64,000 nt of DNA from the NCBI GenBank assembly GCA_036435485.1, contig CM071600.1, positions 119,404,046 to 119,468,045 of the forward strand. The letters run 5' to 3'. Origin of the DNA: Saposhnikovia divaricata. Its lineage: Eukaryota > Streptophyta > Magnoliopsida > Apiales > Apiaceae. A program made the translations under genes and the position numbers. The notes under the pieces were generated by a model. That model was not told the origin of the DNA and did not search any database. It saw only the letters and a program-made list of their open reading frames with translations. Of the stretch, positions 11,274-23,236 are shown piece after piece (the stretch's first letter is position 1; every line of letters begins with the position of its first letter).

Positions 11274-13305
11274 CTAGAGCCAATCACCCATGTATCTAAT
11301 ACCCATGGAACTAGTGTGACCGTCGTGCTTCTGCTGCGATAAAGCCTTGGTCAGTGGGTCCGCAACATTATCATTGGTATGCACTTTACATATATGTATA
11401 TCTCCTCTCTCGTTTATCTCTCGAAGAAGATGATATCTTCTAAGTATATGCTTTGCCTTGGAATGGGACCTTGGTTCCTTAGCCTGCGCAATGGCTCCAT
11501 TGTTATCGCAATACAGATCAACTGGATCTGCGATCGACGGAACCACACCAAGTCCGGTAATAAATTTCCGAATCCAAACAGCCTCTTTGGCTGCTTCACT
11601 AGCGGCAATATACTCAGCTTCCATTGTAGAATCAGCTACTGTCTCTTGCTTCGAACTTTTCCAGCTTACAGCACCTCCATTTAGACAAAACACGAATCCA
11701 GACTGGGATACAGAATCGTCCCTATCTGTCTGGAAACTAGCATCAGTGTAACCTTTTACGACCAGCTTCTCATCTCCTCCGTATATCAAGAACGAATCTT
11801 TAGTCCGTTTAAGGTACTTAAGAATATTCTTGACAGCTGTCCAGTGACCCTCACCTGGATTAGACTGGTACCTGCTCGTCATGCTTAAAGCATACGAGAC
11901 ATCAGGACGAGTACATATCATTGCATACATGATAGAACCAATTGCCGAAGCATATGGTACTTTACTCATACGGTCCTTATCATCTGATGATTTAGGACAA
12001 TTTTCCTTTGAGATCACTATCCCATGAGACACCGGGACAAAGCCCCTCTTTGCCTCTTGCATTCCAAAATGATGCAATACTTTGTCAATGTATGTACTCT
12101 GACTTAGGCCGATTAATCTTTTAGATCTATCCATATAGATCCTGATCCCTAAGATATAGGTAGCATCGCCTAAGTCTTTCATCGAGAAACTTTTTCCCAA
12201 CCAAGTCTTCACAGCTTGTAGAGAAGGAATGTCATTCCCTATTAGTAATATGTCATCCACATATAATACTAGGAATGCCACATGGCTCCCACTAACCTTC
12301 TTGTAAACACACGGCTCATCCTCATTTTGTTTGAAGCCAAACTCTTTGACTGTTTCATCAAAACGGATGTTCCACCTCCTTGAGGCCTGCTTCAATCCAT
12401 AAATAGATCGTAGCAACTTACAAACCATTCTAGCAAACTTTGGATCGACAAAACCCTCAGGTTGTGTCATGTACACATCCTCTTCTAAGCTTCCATTTAA
12501 GAAAGCAGTCTTGACATCCATTTGCCAGATTTCATAGTCATAATAAGCCGCTATCGCAAGCAAAATCCTGATGGACTTGACCATAGCTACCGGTGAGAAA
12601 GTTTCATCATAGTCAATACCATGAATTTGCTTGAAACCTTTCGCCACCAGTCTTGCTTTGTAGGTCTGTAAATTTCCATCCATGTCAGTTTTCTTCTTGA
12701 AAACCCACTTGCACTCTATGGGTTTAATCCCATCAGGTGGTGCAACCAAAGTCCATACTTTGTTTTCATACATGGAATCCATCTCAGATTTCATGGCTTC
12801 CAGCCATCTCTCAGAATCTGGACTATTCATAGCATCCTTGTAGGTGAGAGTCTCATCATTATCTACAAGCATCACATCACCACCTTGAGTCAGGAGAAAT
12901 CCATAATATCTCTCTGGCTCGTGGCGAATCCTACTTGATCTACGAACAACCTGTGTTTCTTGAGCATTATCGTTATTCTGCTCTTGTTCCACCTCAGGTT
13001 CAATGCTATTTTGTGGTTCTCGATCTTCATCGAGATCTATAGTCCTCCCACTGTTTCTTTTGGAAACAAAATCTCTTTCCATGAAAACAGCATCTCGAGC
13101 AATGAACACTTTCTGCTCAGAAGGATTATAAAAATAATACGCCTTTGTTTCTTTAGGGTATCCCACAAAATTGCACTCTTCGGATTTAGGTCCAAGCTTG
13201 TCAGATACTTGACGTTTTACAAACGCCTTGCATCCCCAAACTTTCATAAAGTTCATGCTTGACCGTTTCTCCTCCCATATCTCATATGGAGTCTTTTGAA
13301 CCTTC
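11274..13305 (-). pseudogene. Copy 1 of the 3' half of copia pol in element C (RT-RNase H), uninterrupted but truncated
   Basis: An open frame of at least 660 codons starts without its own initiator at the junction 13305. It begins at the integrase C-terminal region (MNFMKVWGCKAFVKR), then has reverse transcriptase with DYDETFSPVAMVKS, SIYGLKQASRRW and YVDD (about 12250), and RNase H with YTDASFQ, AEYIAASEAAKE and CDNNGAIA, ending IRYMGDWL. The integrase catalytic core and everything upstream are missing. It is a second version of 14869-16899: almost identical over the last 560 bases by the junction, but clearly diverged over the RT-RNase H part. It makes no complete polyprotein alone. Confidence 0.88.
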
Positions 13306-13433
13306 TGTTAGTGTAGGTGCCCTAGAGGCAATACATTGTTTATTTTGATAAACCTTTATGTCATGGTTAATATGGCCCAACATATTAACCATGACATAAA
13401 TTAATATGCTATGGTTATGGCCCAATCCTATGC
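13306..13433 (-). repeat. Rearranged junction: inverted LTR end, perfect palindrome and leader fragment
   Basis: 13306-13364 is an exact 59-base reverse complement of the end of the internal LTR (14796-14854). It runs into a perfect palindrome with 19-base arms at 13356-13374 (TTATGTCATGGTTAATATG) and 13381-13399, with loop GCCCAA. Next comes a fragment (about 13391-13435) nearly identical to element C's leader near 19726-19770, then the truncated LTR. The order suggests strand switching at short shared words such as TATGGCCCAA. Confidence 0.85.
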
Positions 13434-14854
13434 GATTTACCTTAAAGAAGCTTTACGATTGTATGTCTAATGGATATCCAAGCTTTCACGATCGTTGAGT
13501 GCTCCTCTTCGAAGCCTCCTCTACGGTATCCACACGAACACTCCAAGAACGATTCTTGATTGGAAGGGAGGTACTAGCCTCCAATGAAAATATGAGATCT
13601 TCTTTTTAGGTTTTGGTTCAAGCGGTTGGGGATTATTTTTGTCGTACAAAATTAATTACCTTCTTTACCTATCATCATATATTTATATGATAGTGTAAGG
13701 TAAAAGCCCAACTAAAAACCTAGCCCAAGTTTGATTAATTAAATAATAGAATCAAATCCTATTATTTAAATAAATAATAATTAAGTCATACTTAATTATT
13801 AAAATCATATCTCATTTGTATTTTATTATATCTTAATTAAGTCCCACTTAATTAATATAATAAAATACAACTAATCATTTAATTAATTTAAATTCATAAT
13901 TTAAATTAATTCTTCCTTAAAATGTTCTATGTGTGTGACCCTGTAGGCTATCATTTAATTGGCAATAATTTTATTCTCTAATAAAATTATAAACAATGAG
14001 CGGCATCTAGTAATACATCATTGCTACCCAATTAAATAATAATTAAATCGTGATTCGATAAAACCTTTTGTGATTAATGTTCCCGTGTAATAGAATCCCT
14101 TTAACCAAATATTATAGATTAAACTCGAGGCATGTTTCATGTCATCCTCTTCATAATTTAATCCGGGTTTACTTGATCCATGAGTAGACTATTAATAACA
14201 AATCATTATTTGAGCACGGCCATGCATTTTATAGTCTCACTCAATCAAGAGGACAATAATATCTCTCCAAATAATAGGAGGGTTAAATCCTTTATCTATC
14301 ATTCATATTTCTCATACGATTCACAATATACCCGATGTCCACTTTTATCATTACCCGGTCAAAGGTAACTTTTAATGTAGTCAAAGTATATTATCCTCGT
14401 ATAGAAATATAATGATCTCAAGTCAAAGGATCATTACACCATTATCACTGTGAGTCTTTCTTATGACTTAATTAACATGAAGAATCTCACGGTGGGTCTG
14501 TCCAGTGTCATGTACCCTTACATGTACCTATGTTTTGACTTTAGTATCTCCATACTTATAACCAATGAGATGTGGTTATCAGTCAACAACATACTAGTCT
14601 ATTTATGTATTATTATTGTCCTATATAATAATACTCGACTAGGGACCTTTAAGAATATGATATATTATATAATCTCAATTTCAAGTTAAATACTTAAACT
14701 ATATAATGTGTATCATTATTCTAAGGACATTTATTATGCTAACAAATATATCGCAGGAATTAAAGTCATAATAAATACATTTATTAAACAATTAAATGAC
14801 ATAAAGGTTTATCAAAATAAACAATGTATTGCCTCTAGGGCACCTACACTAACA
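13434..14854 (-). repeat. Internal, truncated and diverged LTR of element C
   Basis: It aligns with the outer LTRs from ACCTTAA.GAAGC onward and ends CACTAACA at 14854 followed by a polypurine tract, but lacks about 100 bases of the opposite end. It differs from the outer LTRs by many substitutions and indels, while those two are nearly identical. No 5-bp TSD flanks it (CCTTC on the left, ATCTC on the right), so it is not a simple nested insertion. Confidence 0.85.
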
Positions 14855-14868
14855 ATCTCCCACTTGTA

Positions 14869-17850
14869 CTAGAGCCAATCACCCATGTATCTAATACCCA
14901 TGGAACTAGTGTGACCGTCGTGCTTCTGCTGCGACAAGCCTTTGGTCAGTGAGTCTGCTATGTTATCATTTGTGTGTACTTTACATATGTGTATATCACC
15001 CTTTTCATTTATCTCTCGAATGAGGTGAAATCTCCTGAGTATATGTTTGGATCGGGAGTAATATCTAGGTTCTTTAGCCTGTGCAATGGCTCCATTATCA
15101 TCGCAGTACTTGTCTATGGGATCTGCGATCGATGGAACCACTCCCAATTCAGTAATAAATTTTCGAATCCAAACATCTTCCTTTGCCGCTTCACAAGCTG
15201 CAATGTACTCAGCCTTCATTGTAGAAACAGCGACTGTTTCTTGCTATGAACTCTTCTAGCTTACAGTACCTCCATTTAGACAAAACAAAAACCAGACTAT
15301 GATACAGTATCATCCCTGTCTATTTGGAAATTTGCATCGGTGTAACTTTTTACAACCAGTTTCTCCTCTCCTCCATACACCAATAATAAATCTTTAGTCC
15401 TTTTCAGGTACTTAAGAATATTCTTGACTACCGTCCAGTGACCTTCACTTGGATTAGACTGGTGTATGCTCGTCATGCTCAAAGCATACGAGACATCAGG
15501 ACGAGTACATACCATTGCATACATGATAGATCCAATTGCTGAGGCATATGGAACTTTCCTCATGTTGTCCTTATCATCCAATGATTTCGGACACTGGTCT
15601 TTAGAGATCGTTATCCCTTGAGACACGAGGACACATCCCCTTTTCACATTTTGCATACCAAAATGATGCAAAACCTTATCAATGTATGTACTCTGACTTA
15701 GACCGATCATCCTTCTATATCTATCCCTATAGATCCTCATTCCTAGAATGTAGGATGCATCTCCTAAGTCTTTCATAGAGAAGTTGCTCCGTAACCAAGT
15801 CTTAACAGCCTTTAGAGAAGGTATTTCATTCCCCATTAGTAGTATATCATCAACATATAATACTATGAATGCCACATGGCTCCCACTAACCTTCTTGTAA
15901 ACACAAGGTTCATCTTTGTTTTGAACAAAGCCATACTCTTTGACTATTTCATCAAAACGGATATTCCATCTCCTAGAGGCTTGCTTCAATCCATAAATGG
16001 ATCGACGTAATTTACATAACTTGCCAACATTCCTTGGATCGACAAAACCTTCAGATTGTGTCATGTACACATCCTCTTCAAGGCTTCCATTAAGGAAGGC
16101 TGTTTTGACATCCATTTGCCAGATTTCATAATCATGGAATGCTGCAATTGCAAGCAAAATCCTTATGGACTTGACCATAGCCACTGGTAAGAAAGTTTCA
16201 TCATAGTCAATACCATGAATTTGTTTGAAACCTTTTGCAACCAGCCTTGCTTTGTAGGTCTGAACATTTCCATCCACGTCAGTTTTCCTTTTGAAAACCC
16301 ATTTGCACCCTACGGGTTTTACCCCTTCGGGTGGATCAACCAAAGTCCATACTTAGTTTTCGTACATGGAATCCATCTCAGATTTCATGGCTTCCAGCCA
16401 TCTCTCAGAATCTGGACTATTCATAGCATCCTTGTAGGTGAGAGGCTCATCATTGTCTACAAGCATCACATTACCACCTTGAGTCAAGAGAAATCCATAA
16501 TATCTCTCTGGCTCATGGTGAATCCTACTTGATCTACGAACAACCTGTGTTTCTTGAGCATTATCGTTATTCTGCTCTTGTTCCACCTCAGGTTCAATGC
16601 TATTTTGTGGTTCTCGATCTTCATCGAGATCTATAGTCCTCCCACTGTTTCTTTTGGAAACAAAATCTCTTTCCATGAAAACAACATCTCGAGCAATGAA
16701 CACTTTCTGCTCAGAAGGATTATAAAAATAATACGCCTTTGTTTCTTTAGGGTATCCCACAAAATTGCACTCTTCGGATTTAGGTCCAAGCTTGTCAGAT
16801 ACTTGACGTTTTACAAACGCCTTGCATCCCCAAACTTTCATAAAGTTCATGCTTGACCGTTTTTCCTCCCATATCTCATATGGAGTCTTTTGAACCTTCT
16901 TAGTTGGAACACGGTTAAGTGTGAAAGCTGCTGTTTCTAGAGCATAACCCCAGAAACTTATTGGAAGATCTGCATGACTCATCATCGATCGTACCATGTC
17001 TAACAGGGTACGATTTCTCCTCTCTGAAACTCCATTCCATTGAGGAGTACTTGGCGGAGTGAGTTGTGATACAATACCACACTCCTTTAAATACTCTTTA
17101 AATTCGGTGCTTAAGTATTCACCCCCACGATCGGATCGTAAGATTTTAATACTTGCACCTCCGCCTATTTGCTTCTCTACTTCAGCCTTGTATTCTTTGA
17201 ATTTTTCAAAAGAATCGGATTTGTTCTTCATAAGATATACATATCCATATCTACTGAAGTCATCAGTAAATGTTATGAAGTAGTAGTAGCCTCCTCTAGC
17301 CATCACACGCATTGGGCCACATACATCACTATGTATTATCTCCAAACGTTCAGTGGCCCTTTGACCCTTACCAGTAAAAGGAGCTTTAGTCATCTTACCA
17401 AGCAAACAAGATTCGCATTTTTCGTATGATTCAAAATCAAACTTATCCAAGTATCCATCTTTATGTAATTTGGAAATGCGTTTCTCATTTATATGGCCTA
17501 GACGACAATGCCAGAGGTATGTTTGATTTGAATCATTAACTTTAAGTCGTTTGTTTTCTATGTTACAGATAGGATTATCTAAATCAAGAACATATAAACC
17601 ATTAAATAAACGCGCAACACCATAGGTTAAATCATTCAAAGCAAAAGAGCAACTGTTGTTCTTTATTGTAAACGAAAAACCTTTCTTGTCCAAACAAGAA
17701 ACAGAAATAATGTTTCTGCGAATCGCAGGCACGTAATAACAGTCATTTAGTTCTAATAACAAGCCCAGAGGGCAAAGATAAATAATAAGTTCCTACGGCT
17801 AAAGCAGCAACTCTTGCTCCATTGCCTACTCGTAGGTCCACTTCTCCCTT
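14869..17850 (-). pseudogene. Main pol of element C, broken, with protease active site missing
   Basis: From the minus-strand 5' end: after gag the sequence passes straight into LQRSRTLAKGEVD and then LELNDCYYVPAI, the late part of the protease region; the stretch that should carry the catalytic DTG is absent. GAG-pre-integrase (WHCRLGHINEKR, CESCLLGK) and integrase (HSDVCGP, RSDRGGEY, GVSERRNRT) follow in one frame at 17762-16353. A TAG stop (near 16354) precedes reverse transcriptase (16343-15297; YVDD near 15848), and RNase H (15219-14869) is in another frame. It therefore has at least one nonsense codon and one frameshift. 14869-16899 is the partner of copy 1. Confidence 0.87.
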
Positions 17851-17860
17851 AGCCAAAGTC

Positions 17861-18748
17861 CTACTTCTCTGCAGTTCCTGATCCAGAAATCTGAACACCC
17901 TTCAATTTCTTCAGATCCTCCAAGTAAGCATGACAGTTTCTCTTCCAGTGACCAGGCTTGTGACAATAGTGACAATCACCTTTGTCAGCCTTTGCGACAT
18001 CTCCCTTCGGCTTTTTAGCCTTTTTGAAAGAGGGCTTAGAAGGACCAAATCTTTCGGTGTAACCTTTTTCTTGCCCTTCCATTTCCCCTTTCCCTTAGCA
18101 CATTTTCTTGCCCACCATCATTATGGGAGCCTTCTCAGGTGCCTTGACCATATTTGCTTCAGTGGTCCTCAGCATGGCCAACAATTCCATAGGAGTCTTA
18201 TCTTGCTCAACCATATTGAAAGTCATTATGAACTGAGCATAGTCGCTGTTCAAAGATTGCAAGATTATATCGACTTGAGCCTCTCGCTGAAGCGGGAAAC
18301 CCAAACGAGCAAGGTAATCACAATACCCAATCATCTTTAGAACATGTGGTCCGACTGGTCCATATCCCTGTTTACACGAGAAGAGTGCTTTGCTTGTGTT
18401 GAACTTTTCAACACGAGCCTGTGATTGAAACATCGTTCAAAGATGTTCAAACATAGTATAAGCATTCATATCAAAATGCTGCTTCTGGAGCTCAGCATCC
18501 ATAGTAGCAAGCATAAGACAAGCCACATCAGTTGCATCATCAATATGCTTCTGATAAGCATTTCGTTGAGCAGCAGTGGCATTGTTAGCAGGGGCTGCCG
18601 GTGGAGGAATATCAATCACATAAGATTTCTTTTCCTGCATGAGAACAATTCTCAAATTCCTAGACCAGTCAAGGAAGTTCGATCCTGTCAGCTTGTCCTT
18701 CTCAAGGACTGATCGCACAGAGAAAGTGTTGTTTGTATTTTGTGCCAT
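17861..18748 (-). pseudogene. Gag of element C with in-frame stops
   Basis: The ATG is at 18748 (MAQNTNNTFSVRSVLEKDKL), the usual gag start of Tork/Angela-type copia elements. The same frame continues through MFEHL, a TGA near 18437, MFQSQARVEKF, a second stop near 18095, and a CCHC knuckle (CHYCHKPGHWKRNC) near 17930-17975. The frame closes near 17858 at the apparent protease deletion. It would be the capsid/nucleocapsid protein; both stops sit where relatives have a sense codon, so I read them as mutations. Confidence 0.87.
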
Positions 18749-20839
18749 TTGTTTTCTACAATGATAAAATGCATAAGATAAGTTAGATTGTTACATTAAT
18801 TATGTTCAAGTGATTATGACATATTCATAATATATCTCCCACTATTTTTATCAAATTAATAGCCCTTACTATTAAATCGGAAAGAATATCCCATAAATCT
18901 TTCTAGTGAGCCAAGATCCATATTTCATCATATCCTAAGTCAACCACTGGTAGTCCTTGGATAGTTTGGTGAACAACAATTATTTAGGTAGACAACAGTT
19001 GTCAATTATATCATATATAATTCTTGGATAGTTTGGTGAACAACAATTGTTCTTGTTTATCTAATAAATTTTGAACCAAACTCTATGCTTCTAAGTTCAT
19101 AATAATTGAATATAACCGTTTATTTTCACCTTATTATGACGACTCAGTTAAGTTAAACCCAATGATACAACGAGCAAATATAACCGCTTATATTCGTCAC
19201 ATCTCACCACGATAGACAGGAGTCCCCTGCCACTGGCAGTCATTCCCCTTATCGATCTAGGATTCAATGAATGTTCATTCATTGGAAAGCATCTGATTAA
19301 AACTTAATATTTTGTTAAGGGGTTTTGAATTAAAACGACCATGATCCCATCATAAAGAGATTCCCAATTTTTCCTTGAATTAAATACTTCAAATCAATAT
19401 TCATCAATAGTTTGATTTCCAGGTTGTTGGAGGAGTCACAAGTGGCCTCACTTAATACCCAACTTCCTTACAGGAAAAACCTGTTTTTGACAAAATCTCC
19501 CCATATCTAAATAATTGAAAATTCGTATTTAATTCCGTGTTTCATAAACACAGAAATCTCATGATCGTTTGTTCATTTTAAAATCTCGAATCGTTACAGA
19601 TTTTATCTTGTTTAGCATGGCAAGCATGGTATGGGTGACGTATCTAATACATGCATACATCATTAATCTAATTAAAACATGCATACATTTGCTACTCTAC
19701 ACATACATTATATGTAAAGTGCATCACATAAATTAATATGCTATGGTTATGGCCCAATCCTATGCGATTTTTCCAAGCTAATGGAAAAATCAAGGTCAAT
19801 CTATGGTGGTAATAACTAATTATTACAAAATCTCTTGGTTCGCTTCCAAAGCTGCCTTGATTGCCTCCAAGCCTCTCTTGAAACAAATTACAAAAGAACT
19901 CGAGTTGCATTCGAGATAAAATAATTACAAAAAGCAAAAACGACATGCAAGTCGTATTTAATTATTACAAACCGTAAATTAAAATTAATAAAATAAATTG
20001 AAAACTAGGTCTTGGGGCCATAACCATGCATCATGCTCACATAACAATTAAAACATCACATATTGTATAATCAAAATTTTATACAACATAAATTAAATAT
20101 GATCAAATCATAAAAAAAATAAGATTAATTCATTTTAATTAAATATTAATCTAGTAATCAAAATTACTAATTAATAAAATTTTGCATACTCCAAGTTAAG
20201 GATTAACATTTGTAATTTAATCTAGCATGCAAAACCTAGCTGGAAAAAAAAATTTAATTTTTTTTTTTATTAAAACAGAAGATGCGCATTAACAGTATGC
20301 GCATAAGAGCTAATCTGTCAATTCCACCAGACACGCATTCTACGTATGCGTGTAAGACTCAAACCCTAGGTGATACGCATCTCCCATATGCGCATCACCT
20401 GTACATCATATTTCTGCAGTTTTCAGGAAACCCAGTTCGATCGTGTTTTACATATTGTACATGATTATGATCCCAAACTGATTATACAGACCTACGATTA
20501 CACTTACAGTAACAACACAATCACTATCATTGATTCATAAACGATTTAAAGGCTAAACTTAGTATATACGGGTTGTATAAACATGTATGTATACGTTGAG
20601 CATGAACTGCACTACTGGTAATCAAAATCCACTGCAACTGATTTCTCAGACGTTCATATTACGGTTTAATCCCATTAAAACAGAATAGGTCATATGGACG
20701 CAACAAAACAGAAGCATGCAGGTCGTGTATATACATTAGTACGCAGGGTTCTCGGCCGAAAGAAAAAAAAAATAGAACTGGTAATCAAATAACAGATCGT
20801 GTGCATCAATATTAACCAGATTATCATATTATACAAGCA
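18749..20839 (-). other. Untranslated leader of element C
   Basis: About 2 kb lies between PBS and gag on the minus strand, with no credible ORF. It contains a 26-bp direct repeat (18957-18982 and 19024-19049, core GATAGTTTGGTGAACAAC), the source-like segment of the rearranged junction (19726-19770), an A/T homopolymer patch (20243-20275) and a cluster of ATGCGCAT palindromes (20282-20396). Leaders in this position carry packaging and dimerisation signals in related elements such as BARE-1. Confidence 0.6.
20282..20396 (-). repeat. Cluster of self-complementary ATGCGCAT motifs in the C leader
   Basis: The palindrome ATGCGCAT occurs at 20282-20289, 20297-20304 and 20388-20395. A further stem pairs ACGCAT (20333-20338) with ATGCGT (20346-20351), and GATACGCAT (20372-20380) can pair with ATGCGCATC (20388-20396) with one G-U-type mismatch. 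These are candidate RNA stem-loops or kissing loops. Confidence 0.5.
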
Positions 20840-20851
20840 GCTCTGATACCA
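20840..20851 (-). other. Primer-binding site of element C
   Basis: Plus-strand GCTCTGATACCA is the exact complement of TGGTATCAGAGC (initiator Met-tRNA), one base from the LTR end at 20853. Confidence 0.92.
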
Positions 20852-20852
20852 T

Positions 20853-22371
20853 TGATTGTTTCGATCGCATACACGTAGCGAAAACAGTAAATAAAATCGA
20901 AACCAAGCCCCGGATCCATGTATAATAAATCGATAATATGGTAGATAGAACGATTACCTTAACGAAGCTTTACGTACAAAGAACGATGGAGATGCAAGCC
21001 TCCCACGATTACTGAGCACTCCTCTTCGAAGCCCCCTCTACGGTATCCACACGAACACCTTCAAGAACGTCTCACGATCTTGTCCGGAAGAGAGGTACTA
21101 GCCTCTAATGAGAATAGGATTAGGTTTAGGGTTTTTGTACGGCTTCTACTGATTTTCTTACGTTAAAAAAAAAACTTCACATCATATCATTATATATGTG
21201 ATTGTGTAAAGCCAAAAGGCCCATGTTAAACCTAGCCCATATATGATTTAATTAAATAATAGAATAAAATCCTATTATTTAAATAATAATTAAGTCATAC
21301 TCAATTATTAAAATCATAAAAACATATCTCACATATCTTTGCATTTTATTATAGCTTAATTAAGTCCCACTTAATTAATATAATAAAATCCATCTTTATC
21401 ATTAATTAATTTAAATTCAGAATTTAAATTAATTCTTCCTTTAAAATGTTCTATGTGTGTGACCCTATAGGTTATTATTTATTTTGGCAATAATTTTATT
21501 CTCCAATAAAATTATAAACAATGAGCGGTATCTAGTAATACATCATTGCTACCCAATTAAATAATAATTAAATCGTGATTCGATAAACCTTTTGTGATTA
21601 ATGTTCCCGTGTAATATAATCCCTTTAACCAAATATTATAGATTAAACTCGAGGCATGTTTATTGTCATCCTCTTCATAATTTAATCCGGGTTTACTTGA
21701 TCCATGAGTAGACTATTAATAACAAATCATTATTTGAGCACGGCCATGCATTTTATAGTCTCACTCAATCAAGAGGCCAATAATATCTCTCCTAATAATA
21801 TGAGGGTTAAATCCTTTATCTATCATTCATATTTCTCATACGATTCACAATATACCCGATGTCCACTTTTATCATTACCCGGTCAAAGATAACTTTTAAT
21901 GTAGTCAAAGTATATTATCCTCGTATAGAAATATAATGATCTCAAGTCAAAGGATCATTACACCATTATCACTGTGAGTCTTTCTTATGACTTAATTAAC
22001 ATGAAGAATCTCACGGTGGGTCTGTCCAGTACCATGTACCCTACATGTACCTATGTATTGACTTTAGTATCTCCATACTTATAACCAATGAGATGTGGTT
22101 GTCAGTCAAAAACATACTAGTCTATTTATGTATTATTATTGTCCTGTATAATAATACTCGACTAGGGACCTTTAAGAATATGATATTATATAATCTCAAA
22201 TTCAAGTTGTAAACTTAAACTATATAATGTGTATCATTATTCTAAGGACATTTATTATGCTAACAAATATCGCAGTAATTCGAGTCATAATAAATACATT
22301 TATTTAATAATCAAATGACATAAGGTTTATTTAAGAAACAATGTATTGCCTCTAGGGCACCTACACTAACA
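20853..22371 (-). repeat. Right outer LTR of element C (its 5' LTR)
   Basis: It begins TGATTGTTTCG on plus and ends CACTAACA at 22371 before the TSD GATTA. It is nearly identical to the left outer LTR (a few substitutions and one A-run length change). Confidence 0.95.
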
Positions 22372-22376
22372 GATTA

Positions 22377-22615
22377 ATCAATTGTCTTGTTTGTCATTAT
22401 AATATCAAGACAATCGCCAAGACAATCCACAGATTGTCTTGGCAGGTTATTTTGTTAATAATAAAATATTTTTTCAGATTTTTTTTGTTGTTGTTTTGTT
22501 TTTATTTTGTTTTACTCAAGACAAACGATTGTCTTGATAGTTTTGAACTACCAAGACAATCGGCAAGACAATCACTTGATTGTCTTGGAGAGTCATTTCA
22601 GTTTTTAAAAAATTT

Positions 22616-22660
<45 letters not shown>

Positions 22661-23236
22661 TTCGTTTTCTTTTATTTATTAGTATTGTAAACGATTGTCT
22701 TGATAGTTTTTGAACTACCAAGACAATCGGCAAGACAATCAACCGATTGTCTTGTAATGTTAAATTCATACTTAAACAAAAAAAAACAGAACCACAAAAG
22801 GTCAGCCAAGACAATCTCTCGTGTATTGACACAGAGTCGATTTTTACATATACATACAATACACACGAATTTTGAATCGAACCTCTGCTCAATTTTCTTC
22901 AACAAAACTGAAAACGAACAACATCATTGAATAGATCGTTCGATTTCCTGTCTTTTGAATCAAATATCATCGTGTTTCATCCAGTTTTTGAAAACTCAAT
23001 TTTTCAAAAAATTGAATCGGGTTTTCACTGTTTTAGTTGTTTAGATTTTTTCTTTGAAATCTAAAAATAGCTTGAGACTCCCAGTGATCAGGAGAACATC
23101 ATACTAATTTTTGGGATTTTTCTGACAACTTTGAATTAATTCAAATTTTTAATTAATTTTAATTAATTAATAATTCTGAAAATTTTCGAATTGTTTTAAT
23201 TTTCCTAAAATTGAAGTGTGTTTTTGTGTTAAAAAA
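22377..23236 (+). other. Internal spacer of element A with GATTGTCTTG motifs, upstream of the accessory ORF
   Basis: Non-coding sequence that resumes A after C. From 22380 to 22820 it carries several GATTGTCTTG and CAAGACAATC copies, paired so that whole segments are inverted repeats. An (AT)n run of about 38 bases lies at 22619-22656. The final 300 bases are T-rich and precede the accessory ATG at 23237. A GTG-started extension exists from 23216, but the ATG is the better start. Confidence 0.75.

Larger units (their letters stand above)
9742..22371 (-). mobile_element. Element C: chimeric Tork/Angela-like Ty1/copia element with three LTR copies
   Basis: The outer LTRs are 9742-11259 and 20853-22371, flanked by TSD GATTA (9737-9741 and 22372-22376). 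It reads on the minus strand: right LTR, PBS 20840-20851, leader, gag, pol, then an internal truncated LTR (13434-14854), a second copy of the RT-RNase H half of pol, a polypurine tract and the left LTR. The outer LTRs differ at about nine sites over 1.5 kb by hand count, so the insertion is young, and the single TSD pair means the chimera probably integrated as one unit. Gag and pol are broken. The clade is inferred from the gag start (MAQNTNNTFSVRSVL) and the 1.5-kb LTRs. Confidence 0.9.

Noticed and set aside
13306..14854. Simple nested insertion of a separate LTR element into C
   Set aside because: No target duplication (CCTTC against ATCTC), a truncated LTR end and duplicated pol tails do not fit.
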